Shown here: piece by piece, positions 11,172 through 20,616 of the stretch
How the letters are laid out: every line of letters starts with the position of its first letter
Numbering within the stretch: position 1 is the stretch's first letter
NCBI GenBank assembly: GCA_947172415.1
Contig: OX359195.1
Span: 4,439,501-4,503,500 of the forward strand
Reading direction: 5' to 3'
From: Chondrosia reniformis
Lineage: Eukaryota; Porifera; Demospongiae; Chondrillida; Chondrillidae
Length of the DNA stretch: 64,000 nt
The notes under the pieces: model-generated
Seen by the model: the letters and a program-made list of their open reading frames with translations, nothing else
Told to the model about the DNA's origin: nothing
Databases searched by the model: none
Translations under genes and position numbers: made by a program

Positions 11172-11207
11172 GTACTCTTGAGGAAGGCTGCAGAATGCAG
11201 CTGAAAC
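11172..11207 (+). ncRNA. Hammerhead-like hairpin in right Penelope arm
   Basis: CTTGAGGA, a GCTGCA/TGCAGC hairpin with a GAA loop, then GAAAC. The arrangement is hammerhead-like, but the first core box reads TTGAGGA instead of CTGANGA. It is the mirror image of the copy in the left arm (9141-9178). Confidence 0.35.
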
Positions 11208-11539
11208 GTTGTGCTGATGATCTGGTAATACTAGCTGAAAGTGAAAATGAGCTGCAGGATTCTCTACAGGCATCAGTTCTTGGTGGCAGAATAATCCTGT
11301 AGGGATTAATGAGCTATAGTCCATTTCAGAAAGAGATCAAAGTTAAGGTCAGATTTTAATTATATATATCTAGGAACATTTTTTATTAAATGATTTCACA
11401 GAACAATATTTGATCAGAATCTTAATAAAGCATTTTAAAATACAAGAGATGACTGTTACAAAAGAGGTGAAATCAGACCCAGAATATCCTGTCCTGAAAG
11501 GATTTAATTTATAGGGATATAAAGAGAAGAGGTAATTAA

Positions 11540-11991
11540 CCCTTTATCAGCTGATAGCCACTATAGTGGCTCGAAATTGTTTATTCCACAAACAGCCGGA
11601 AAGTTACAAAATCGTCCGATCATTTAAAAATTTGTACGAATCGATAAATTTTCGATAGTTTAAGCTTTGTATGAAATTATACCACATTATAAGCATATTT
11701 TGAAGGACAAAAAGACATTCTATACTACCTATATATGGATTATGTAAATGTAAATGAAAAACGCATAAAATACCTAATTTTAGAAGAGTAATTCAAAGGA
11801 ATCAAATGGCCGCCTAGAGGCATAGTATACTTAGTGTTTCTCAGTCAAATGAACTCCATTCTTCTTTTAACTTTCACCGAAATTTGTTTTAAGGGAAATT
11901 CAAATTAACAATACTGAAAATAGCTTGTTTAATGGTCAGTAAATGTTGCTTACATTCTTGTGCCATTATAACGGCTATAAGTTGATAAGGG
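11540..11991. mobile_element. piggyBac-like MITE
   Basis: The left end follows TTAA (11536-11539) and starts CCCTTTATCAGCTGATAGCC. The right end, reversed, reads CCCTTATCAACTTATAGCC, so the first 20 or so bases are inverted. The right flank reads TTGT where TTAA would be expected, which fits decay of the target site. TTAA plus CCCTTT is the piggyBac-type signature. The element is about 450 bp, has no coding capacity, and sits in the LINE relic. Confidence 0.65.
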
Positions 11992-11999
11992 TTGTACTG

Positions 12000-13082
12000 T
12001 TTACACTTTAACGTGGCTGTAGTATTGCAAGATTCTTCCGAGGGATATACAGCCTGCACCTCATTCTGGCACTGGAAAACAACATGTGGTGGGAGAGTGC
12101 TACTAAAAGGCCAGGTTTACAAACTATCTTGAACTACAGAAAAATCTTGATAGTGGACCACAACAGACTGTGCTATAAGGTAGTAGAGCAGATGGAAGAT
12201 ATGCTTCACTCAAAGAGGTGGCTGGGAGTAATGAAATCGTTGCTGAATGTAGATAAGAATTTATTGATGTATCAGTCTAATGATGAAGTCAAATTTATTA
12301 TAAAGGAAAGATAGTTTTACCAGGAGAAGAAATGAGAAATAGCAAGAAAAGAAAGCGTGATTTTTATCTAAAATATTTGGATTTATAGATCAATGGTTTT
12401 AGCTGATCAGGTTTTATATAGAAATATTCGTAGTGTTTTGCGCAAATGAGTAGGTGGCACTCTTGCAATTTGAAGTCGGTAGATTATATGGGTTGGTGCA
12501 GGATCTGCAGTAATCCCAGAGATAGAAGATTAAGCCATTTTTTTAGCAGCCTGGTCTGGCCAATCAGAGACTATTGATTTTAGATCATTTACAAAAGATT
12601 ATATCCTAATGGCCTCCCAAACAGCCTGGTATGCTTGCAATTTTTATGGTTTCTTCCGGTATTTTTGGTACATCCCTGGCCTGGAAGCTTGCACTGCATT
12701 GCTGTAGGAGGCTTCATCTTGTGGAACTGACTTAGAATTGTCTTAATTCACTTGCTCCTCCTATCCCTCATCCCTCTTCTGAGAAGAGAAAAAAATTTAT
12801 CAACCTTCCCGCGGTCAGGACGACATTTGGACAGTATGCAGTTACATATCGAGGTGCATCCCATTCACATGATCCTTTCCTTCTATATTTATTAAATCTG
12901 CATGACCCTTACTTATTTGAATCTTGGAATTGTTTTGTTTTTGTCTTTTTATTTTACTGTATTATACAGGATGCCTAGAATAATAGCTACTGGCTAAAGA
13001 CTTTCCCTGTTTAAATAAGCTTACCAAACCAAACAAAACCTCTCTAAATTGCATATTTCATTACTCTAATTGCTATGATATG
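12000..13082. other. Probable LINE 3' region, unassigned
   Basis: A frame at 12084-12314 has no recognised motif. The sequence lies downstream of the LINE RT motif at 11212 and may be its C-terminal part. No clear zinc-finger or poly-repeat tail is visible. Confidence 0.3.
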
Positions 13083-13757
13083 TGTAATGATTGCCTGTAC
13101 AGGAAATAACTTAATCTACTAATTAATTGATTTTCGTTTAGAGTAGCTTACTTAAGGATGTAATCTGTACTAACCTATTAACGAGCGTAGTGGAAGCGGA
13201 GTCAGGTCTTTTGATCTGGTTGGTAGGGAGTCGAATTGAGATAGAGGGGTTAACAAGAAAATATTTTGGCCCATTTCTAATTTTTTTGTCAGGTGTAGCT
13301 AAACTTGCAAAAGGGTATGAGGCTATCACACTATACACACTAAAGGGGCAATGTTGAGTCATTAAACGAAGGTTGCAATTGGCATTTCAATTTAGGTAAC
13401 TCACTGGATATGTGAGAGCGGTTAGAATGTTTTTCTTTATCAAGCACCCTAAGACAGAGTTTGGGCCTTAGGATAACATCTATTGTCTTGAAATTACAAC
13501 GAGTTTAAACTTTTCAATGGATCATTTATTGGAAAAGTGGGGACTATAATAATTTCACTTTGGGACACTCAAACGAGCAGCCATATTAATATTCATCATG
13601 GCAGACATTTTATTACCGAGCGTATTGTTCATCTTTTTGTATTGCGGGTATATCGATTTAATATTCATATATACTTATATGGGCATGTGAGTAAATGCTC
13701 AGTATTGAATATACACGAAAATTCTTCCATGGAGGTTTAGTGCTGTTTTCTTTGTTA

Positions 13758-14261
13758 GCGTAAAGTGACAATTGTATGCATGAGTTTTATTAATGCGAAT
13801 TATGCGAGGCAATTCCTGGGCACATAAATTTCTATTCACACTATTATTAGTACGACATAAAAGCAAGTGATCATATACGTATATACGTTAGCGCAGTAAA
13901 TGATGGCTTTGTTTCGTTACTTACAACCTGTGAATTCTTTGACAACAGCCAGACAAACACAGCTCGGAGATGTCGTGACACAGTCAGCAAATGCATCCGT
14001 TCTATGCGAGGCACAACACAGATAACAAGCAAAGCAGCTGAGAAAGCGTAAGGCATACCATTGTTTACCCCTGAACAGAGAGCTGCCACAGGGAGATACG
14101 CTTCCTAAAATGGAAATGCAGCGGCAGTCATTTAGTAATAAAAGATGTTGCTTAATCTCGTTAGACTAAAATGCATAAATAAGAAGCGCATAAATTTGTT
14201 TGGAGGACAAATTTTCCAAATTCGCATAAATTATTACACGCATACAATTGTCACTTTACGG
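13758..14261. mobile_element. TA-flanked MITE in the left LTR
   Basis: The element is flanked by TA (13756-13757 and 14262-14263). The left end CGTAAAGTGACAATTGTATG is repeated inverted at the right end (CATACAATTGTCACTTTACG), with the match continuing into AATTATGCGA-type sequence. It is about 504 bp and has no transposase. TA target use suggests the Tc1/mariner superfamily. The short frames inside are not genes. Confidence 0.75.
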
Positions 14262-14307
14262 TATTCGGATTCCCTTGAAATTCTCCAATTAAAAAGCTAT
14301 TGAATAG

Positions 14308-14760
14308 TTGCTATTGACTGATCATGGCAGTTGTGATAAAGTGGTGTTTCCCTTGAAATATGTTTCTCGTGTTTCAGCAATATCAGTATCTTATGGAAGA
14401 TTGTTTACTAAATCAAACTACAGGTCTAGACGCCACAATCAAATATTCTGGTCCAGAGAAAAGCTCAGGTTATGCTTAGTTTTCGTTTTAGGATTAATAT
14501 TGTTGTCTGGTCATGTTGAAATCAACCCTTCGCCGGCAGGAGCTTGAACATTTTGTCAGAAGGCATTTGCTTAACATCATTTCACTGTACTTGGTGATTT
14601 TTGTAACAATTAGTTTCATGAAAACTGTGCTCTAGTACCAGTTGATCACTATCAGATAATGAACAAAAATCGTCTATTTGGTTTTGTTGAGAAATGGAGA
14701 TATTATAGAGCAAAAGATGCATACGTTATCACGAACAATACGCTTTGCCTAATATTGGTA
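14308..14760 (+). pseudogene. CR1-group LINE 5' fragment with 2A-like peptide
   Basis: The frame at 14308-14547 ends LVFVLGLILLSGHVEINPSP. This closely resembles the LLLLSGDVExNPGP motif found near the N-terminus of CR1-group and related LINE proteins, where it acts as a ribosome-skipping 2A sequence. Here D is H and the first G of NPGP is S, so skipping would probably fail. Downstream the text resembles a PHD-like finger (CQKAFA, HENCALVPVDHYQIMNK) across a stop. It is truncated, with no RT, and lies inside the left LTR beside the TA-flanked MITE. Confidence 0.6.
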
Positions 14761-15957
14761 AATGAAGAAGAGCCATGAAGGAACACATTTCTACAACACA
14801 TTAGCCTAACCGCAGAGTATAAAAAGCAAGGTTTTGAACTGTATTCACAACGAAATTAGTCTTCAGTCAATTTTGAACTAGCTGTTTTATTGAGAATTGC
14901 TTAAATTATTATTGAGTATACTAGTGTTTCCACCATTTGCGACTGTTCTCATTCTTCTTTGTAATGCCCAGTTTGGGTTTCACTTACCTCGGGCGGCCAA
15001 ACGACAGGGCTGGGGTTACAATTGGCCACCCTGGCAGGATTCCATCTGAATTATACTGGATTCCATTGATGTCACAAAGAGAACTTCAAAGTCTTCTCAA
15101 TCAAGGAGTGTTAACTTCAAGTCAATTCTAGAGCTGAAAAATCATAGCTTGAAAACGGAATCAGTGAGCACTAGTAATGAGCTTGAGGAAGGCACTCAAG
15201 GTAGTGCTAGTGTGGTAAAAGAATTGAAAGATAAGCTGGTGACAGTAAATCAAGAGTTGGAATCAGTTAGGCAAGATCTTACAGGACAACTTGAAGGGGC
15301 TAGGTGAGAAGCTGGAGCCATGAAGGAGTGCAAGGAATGGTGTTGTACAGCTAAGGAACTAGGAGGGGAATTATAAGAACAGACGCGAAAGACTGACGAT
15401 AGAAAGGTTCATCTAGATGAAACCCTAGCCAAGCAAGACTCAAAAATGGAAGCCACGAGAACGATGCCAGAATTAGACTCACTTAAATGGCTTGAAGAAG
15501 TATGAACCCAGTTCAATAGGGAAAATGAATAGTGTCAGAAGGAACGGAAGCAGAATGCTGCCTTGATTGCCCAACTTAAGTTGCAGTTCAGGACAGTGAT
15601 CTTGGGACGACCCATGCTGGAAAGAGAATTTCAGGTTATTCTAGCCAGACTGAGAGAGATCATACTTCACATGTTGTTGATGCTGGTACTGTATGTGACG
15701 AGGGGAGGGTATCCAAAGGGAATGGTGGTGCTGAAATGGAGCAGTGTGATAACAGGGAGGTTTTCTAGGAAGAAGAGGGTACACGCTTAGGGACAACTAT
15801 ATGACCCATTAAGCTATTAGCACATGAGACATTGCAGCCAGATTCAGATGCTTCTGTCACTGATAGCAGGTATACAACAGGTGACCAGGTGCATGGCAAC
15901 AATGACCAACACTACCTGTAGCTCCTTGAAGCTATAGGCCTATATATTAGAGGCAAA

Positions 15958-16930
15958 TTGTCCAGTGCTCAGGTTGCTGAATTGAAGGCTTTGTTGCAAG
16001 AATACTCCAATGTTTTTGCTACTGAGTTGGGATGCACTGATGTTCTTGGTCATTCAATTGATACTAGTGACCATCGTCCCATTAGGCTTCTGCATTACCA
16101 AACACCCATAGCCCAACGAGATGCTATAAAAATATTAGTGAATCAGATGCAACAACAAGGCATGGTAAGACCTTCTAGTAGCCCATGGGCAAGCCCAGTG
16201 GTCCTAGTGCCAAAAAAGGATGGTAGTGTATGCTTTTGCGTAGATTATCATAATCTGAATGCCATAACTAGTAAGGACGTTTTTCCCCTTCCTCGTGTTG
16301 AAATATATTGGCAGATTGAGCTTAATGAGGATGCTAGCATTAAGTCTGCTTTTACCACCCTACAATGGTTTATAAGAGTTCACAAGGATGTTATTTAATT
16401 GGATTAAGCAATGCAGGGTCAGTAAGGCTGTTTTAGCTGGCTTAGAGAGTGAAAGCGTTTATGTTTACCTTGATGATATTTCGGTTGCATCCAAACTTTT
16501 AGCCAACACATGAAGCAGCTTAGAGAGGTTTTTGAACGATTAAGAGATGATGGGTTACGAGGAAAGTGTTCTCTTCTTCATGACGAGGTAACTTATCTCG
16601 GACATTTGATCTCTGTAAGGGGAATTCAGCTTAATTCTGCAAAAACTAGGAAGGTTAAGTCCTTCCCGTGCCCACTTATGTCACTGTGGTATTGGGTTGG
16701 CATCATATATTCTACTGCCGATTTGTCCAAGATTTTGCAAGTGTCACAGCTCACTTGTGTGCTTTGATCAGGAAGAATGTTTCCTTTGAATGGACACTTG
16801 AATGTCAAATTGCCTTTGAAACAACTGTTGGCTTTATCTCCAGTTTTAGCATACCCACAAGTTGGATTGGATGCTGAGTTTATTCTTGAAACCGATGCCA
16901 TTGGAGTTGGCCTTGGTGCTGTACTATCAC
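15958..16930 (+). pseudogene. Gypsy-type RT region of the LTR fossil
   Basis: The forward text includes blocks such as GMVRPSSSPWASPVVLVPKK and FCVDYHNLNAIT, then VYVYLDDISVAS and VTYLGHLISVRGIQLN. These are the standard Gypsy RT signatures, followed by the beginning of RNase H near 16880-16930. It is part of the fossil described above and is non-functional. Confidence 0.8.
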
Positions 16931-17289
16931 AAAAACTCCTACTATAGTACTCTCTGATATATTTGTTTTTTTGTCCCAATGATTCTTGTTACTATAGATC
17001 CCTTTAGGACGAGGTGACCCTTCAGAGGGGGAAATGCAAGGATTGCCTGTACAGGAAGTGACTTTATGTATTAATTAATTGATTCTGAGTACCTTACTTA
17101 AAGGTGTTATCTGTGCCAACTAATTTAGTCTTTAGCTAGTCTTTAATCAGTCTTGAACTAGCTGTCTTATTAAGAGTTGCTATAATTATTAAAGAGTGTA
17201 CTAGTGTCTGCACCCAATTGCGACTGCTCTCGTTCTTTGTAATTCCCAGTTCAGGTTTCACTTGCCTTGGTCTGCCTGAGATACAGAGT

Positions 17290-17700
17290 TAAAGGACAAT
17301 CTCTACTTTTCCTTCAGAATTCCATAAGATAACAATTTATTAAGGAGTAAAAGTTGATGGAGTCGAAAGCCTTATTCAGATCAATCAGCTAGGGGAGTCC
17401 AGACACTTTCTCAATAATCAAGTAGTATATCCTAACCCTAGCTAACCCTTAGGGATTTATAAGTGAGATGGCTTTGGTAAGTGACCGACTATTACTTTTT
17501 TTACTCTGAATGGAAAGCGGCAACAGATTAAAGGCTATGTTGATTAACTAGTCTACTTGGCACAAGCCAAAGTCTCTTGAAGCAAAGGTCTCCGATTTGT
17601 CTTTATGGTCATACATGGTCCCCCTCATGGCATAATCCAACTCTCACCTCCTCCCTAGCTTTAGTCCTGCGTATATAGCCAGATCCTTTTCCCTAATGAT
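17290..17700 (-). pseudogene. LINE reverse transcriptase fragment
   Basis: On the reverse strand about 17335-17400 reads KVSGLP then LIDLNKAFDSINFYSLIN, the RT motif A block of CR1/L2-like LINEs ((L/F)xDLxKAFDxIxHxxLL). Flanking sequence upstream on that strand is degraded, with stops. Only the palm-domain part is recognisable. Neither end is visible. Confidence 0.55.
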
Positions 17701-17765
17701 TTTCTAAACAGAAACGGGAAACTGAGAGTCTGGAGGTTATGTAGCCTTTTACTTTTAGTAAAGTT

Positions 17766-17860
17766 AAACCTTTATGTATTGAAGACCACTTTAGTGGCTC
17801 TATTGCCTTGTGACCGGTGCTCACTAAACTTTAATGAATACGTCTAAAATGTATATTGAT
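17766..17860. repeat. Solo left end of the piggyBac-like MITE family
   Basis: TTAAACCTTTATGTATTGAA and then CCACTTTAGTGGCTC parallel the left end at 11536-11575 (TTAACCCTTTATCAGCTGAT, then CCACTATAGTGGCTC). I could not find a matching right end before the next element starts at 18160. Confidence 0.45.
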
Positions 17861-18159
17861 AAGCGTATTAGGTATTAAACTTGTATTAAAACATTTAAAC
17901 GTATTTTAAGCAAATAAATAGCCTTTAGAGTTTGTACAAATGCGCAACTAGCCAAGTGTGTTTAAGAAATGCCAATGCACAAAGAAAATATGGAGGCAAA
18001 TTATTATTCACAAGTATCCCTGCAGTTGCGGGACATCAGAATAAGTGGCGTTGACCTCGAGACCCTTTTCCCACTTTAGGTTAGGAAGCCATTAGGGAAA
18101 GGTCTATAACCTGTACACGACGCTATTTTCATCCAAAAGTCCCTGAAGTTATTTGGCGC

Positions 18160-18245
18160 TGTAGGAGTAAAATGAGCCCCCCCGTAAAAAGGGTCCGGGG
18201 GGCGTAATTTCCTAGGAATTTAGGCCCCCCATTTTAGGAATTTGG
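18160..18245. repeat. Left inverted terminus with internal palindrome
   Basis: Within the terminus, GGGGGGCGTAATTTCC and its mirror GGAATTTAGGCCCCCC form an approximately 34-base palindrome centred on CCTAGG (about 18195-18229). A further inverted echo of the terminal sequence (AGGGGGCTCATATTGCTAA) lies at 18251-18270. Confidence 0.7.
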
Positions 18246-18508
18246 TCCCTAGGGGGCTCATATTGCTAAAAAATAGGCCCTTTGCTTAGAGCAGATAAGG
18301 CCTCCCCGTGAATCGGCCCCCCTTTATCTATCGATCTATGCGGCGCGCTGTTGAAAGGATCTTTCATACAAAGCCGGCATGCGCACAAGCTATAGGCCTA
18401 AGGCCCTTCGAATATTGAAAGTATACACAATCAGTGATTATACGTACGTATATACGCAGTGTTTAATATTTGTAAAAAACGACTTATTTTTTTCACTTGA
18501 AAGTTGAA

Positions 18509-18640
18509 ATGGCTACTATCGAGCTTGAGGACGAATCAGTAAAAGATCCAGAAGGCCAATTCACATACTCTGATATATACTGTTACCTCAAAACAGGAAA
18601 ATATCCAGAAGTTAGCAAGAATATATGTAGTGCAGTGTAA
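18509..18640 (+). CDS. Short frame resembling integrase N-terminal region
   Basis: A 43-codon frame from ATG reads MATIELEDESVKDPEGQ, then FTYSDIYCYLKTGKYPEVSK. The pattern YxDIxxYLxxGxYPExxxK resembles the segment just before the zinc-binding region in Ginger and Gypsy-derived integrases. The reading stops soon after, and the rest of the integrase is absent. It could be a first exon or a truncated leftover in a non-autonomous copy. It is too short to be sure, and other explanations are open. Confidence 0.35.
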   Translation: MATIELEDESVKDPEGQFTYSDIYCYLKTGKYPEVSKNICSAV

Positions 18641-18654
18641 CTATATATAGTTAG

Positions 18655-18835
18655 AATGAGTCATTGTAATATTATTAATGTATAACACAATCTGGTATAA
18701 AATCTTAATTAAATAGCAGCTATTCAGAAGTTACAGCTGTTTCTTGTACAAAGTAAACAAATTTGTAAGGTTTTAAGGGTTTATACCAGATTGTGTTAAT
18801 AATTATATACATTAATAATATTACAATGACTCATG
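18655..18835. repeat. Near-perfect short-armed hairpin
   Basis: ATGAGTCATTGTAATATTAT and the following bases through ACACAATCTGGTATAAA (about 18657-18700) are repeated inverted at about 18780-18834, with roughly 48 paired bases. The right arm has an 8-10 base insertion and the central spacer is about 80 bases. It lies within the Ginger-like element, downstream of the short frame. Confidence 0.75.
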
Positions 18836-19552
18836 ATCAGTATACATAGATATATGCAGCATGCAGTGCCTCGATCCATATACTGGATTTGCAAAGGGAC
18901 CCTTATGCTCCATGGCCAGAATTGTTGAGTAACATCCTTACTGATTTTATGCTTAAACCGAACTCATGATCATGATCGAAGGGTCACTGGATATATATAC
19001 TTCTTTATAAACAGAAATGATGTTCAGATTATTCATGCAATTACGCAAAAGTTAATAATATAATGTACAATACAGTACAATAATATAAGTAGAGTTTCCA
19101 ACAATTGAATAGAAATAGGCATACTAAAGATAATGGTGTTAACCGCAGCTGCATCTGGTATTCTTTGCTTGAAATTATCTTTATGATAATAGAACTGCAA
19201 AAAGGAAGAAAAAGGAGCATTAAGAAGAAGAGCTGCATACTCCTTTGTGGAACATGATTGTAATTTGTATTATAAAGGCAGCAAACCCAACAGAGCAAAA
19301 GATTTAATTCAAATATAAACTGCTTACACTGTAAAAAGGGATCCTCTTTACATACCGTAAAGAAAGTAAAGATGAGCTTAAAGATGGACAGGTCCAGCTT
19401 TCAGTTCAATTTAAAGATGCTCAAGATGTCTTTAAGCTGACATTATTACCATTATCTCTAATACACACTAGGTATTCTTACTACAGTATATTATGTATCA
19501 TGCAACATGATATTCAATATTCAAACATGTTGCTCTCTATACATACAAAAAA

Positions 19553-19927
19553 AGTCTGAAAATTGACGATATTTATAAGAAGATTAAGAAAATCTCCGGA
19601 ATAAAAGATATCAAAGTCTCCCAATTCTTAGAAGACTCTGATTTCAAAGGAAAATGGAAATTTCTCGCGTTAACTACGAACTCCAAATATCTGGACAAGA
19701 TCAGCTCTTCTATTAACAATTGTAAGGATATCCCCTGGTTCATCAAAGACCAACCCCCTGTTCTGCAAATCACTGGCTCAGCCAAAAGGTTGCCCCCAAA
19801 TCCTTCTCAGAAATCTGGGCCAAACTTCCCCCCCCAACATCAATCATACATCCCCCCACAGCCTCACCTGGTTTTTGTACCTCCTCATTGCCCCCAGGAT
19901 CCGCGGCAGCAGATTGTGTACCCTCCT
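19553..19927 (+). pseudogene. ORF1-like segment of the LINE
   Basis: The frame reads SLKIDDIYKKIKKISGIKDI, then SQFLEDSDFKGKWKFLAL, NSKYLDKISSSINNCKDIPW and a proline/glutamine-rich tail ending at a TGA. The first half resembles an RNA-binding-like ORF1 fold seen ahead of the endonuclease in several LINE families, but I do not recognise a defined domain. It is in the same frame as the endonuclease piece that follows (19988-20263). A long reverse-strand frame over the same bases is a shadow. Confidence 0.4.
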
Positions 19928-20105
19928 TGACCACCTTTTCCACCACCACCTTGCTGTCCAATAAGGGGGGTTCCTCACCCTGAGAGGTTGCCAACCCCTC
20001 AGAATCAGCTACTGTCACCTCCCTGTCCGTATCTCCATCACTGGTCAGGCCAGTGTGCGGGAAAGATTCCATACCTGTATCCTCTACCTCCCCCACAGAA
20101 CGTAA

Positions 20106-20616
20106 GTGGTTTAGGCAATAAATTAGGTAACAATTTAAGAGCTAATATTATGTTTCACCTAGATTTAGATATTCTTTGTGTTTGTGAAACTTTCTTAAGG
20201 AACAATGATTGTCCTCCTTCTAACCATAATTATATTTGGTTTGGCTCTAATAGGAAACTGTGATCAAAGAAAGCTACCAGAGGCTCTGGTGGTGTTGGGG
20301 TCTTTATTAATCAATCACTATTGAGGTCATTTAATATTAATATTCTAGATAATTCAGTAGATGATATTCTCTGGCTCAGCTTCACTAGTATCACACAAAT
20401 GTTTGTTGACTTTGTCCTGTGTGTTGGCTACCTCCCGCCAGTAGGCTCTAGTAGAGGTGACACATCAGTAGAATTTTTTGATACTCTTATATCCCAGACC
20501 TATACAAATTTTAAGATTTTGGTAACTTCTTTATCTGTGGTGATTTTAATGCCTGATGTGGCACTCTTAAGGACCCCCTAGAAGATGTATTCCCTAGACA
20601 AATTCTCGATAGAACA
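20106..20616 (+). pseudogene. AP-type endonuclease domain of the LINE, disrupted
   Basis: Blocks in order are GLGNKLGNNLRANIMFHLD, LDILCVCETFL (metal-binding E), ATRGSGGVGVFI, and after a frame change FICGDFNA (catalytic D and N), CGTLKDPLEDV. These match the LINE apurinic-like endonuclease that nicks target DNA before reverse transcription. An in-frame TGA splits the domain at 20261-20263, another follows GDFNA at 20554-20556, and a one-base shift near 20520 moves the reading into the frame of the long ORF downstream. The domain end (YCLLPSEF, then SDHSILTWDL) lies inside that ORF. Confidence 0.8.

Larger units (their letters stand above)
9057..11207 (-). mobile_element. Penelope-like element with inverted terminal repeats
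   Basis: The reverse-strand coding order is reverse transcriptase (10688-10969) then GIY-YIG (10034-10429). The coding part is flanked by an inverted repeat: 9896-10003 pairs with 11040-11150 at roughly 85% by eye. The repeat extends outward to 9141-9178 and 11172-11207, where each arm carries a hammerhead-like sequence. Inverted pseudo-LTRs are known in Penelope-like elements. The element interrupts the surrounding LINE just before its ADD motif, and the left arm is itself interrupted by a Tigger relic (9180-9863). The reverse transcriptase is truncated. Confidence 0.75.
7925..12970 (+). mobile_element. Decayed LINE hosting several later insertions
   Basis: Forward-strand reverse transcriptase blocks appear in the right order but in widely separated pieces. 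They are TKEEVKQVIDSLKS then a NMLAEAVKY-like block (8000-8100), ETNDFRGITLVSVVCKVF (8550-8610), AFIDLREAYDSVDKE (8748-8795), LSPSLFNLFNN (8963-8995), and ADDLVILAESENELQDSL (11212-11270). The gaps are filled by a Penelope tail (8106-8444), a Penelope-like element (about 9057-11207) and a piggyBac-like MITE (11540-11991). The tail near 12960-13050 is a guess. All frames are broken. The RT style suggests a CR1/jockey-group LINE, but the clade is uncertain. Confidence 0.6.
13083..17285 (+). mobile_element. Gypsy-family LTR retrotransposon fossil
   Basis: The right LTR is 17035-17285 and begins TGCAAGGATTGCC, directly after a purine-rich tract. The left LTR begins at 13083 (TGTAATGATTGCC) and ends near 15006, but it is split by later insertions at roughly 13187-14857. 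The two LTRs match at about four positions in five by eye, so the insertion is old. The internal part (15007-17034) holds a gag-like region, a Gypsy-type reverse transcriptase and the start of RNase H. I see no integrase. The copy is clearly broken, with many breaks and an internal deletion. No target duplication is visible. Confidence 0.75.

Noticed and set aside
13537-13740. 67-codon frame beside the TA-flanked MITE
   Set aside because: No recognisable domain, and it lies in inserted sequence inside the LTR.
19770-20096. 108-codon reverse-strand frame rich in acidic residues
   Set aside because: It is antisense to the LINE ORF1/endonuclease region, and its composition mirrors the proline-rich forward reading.
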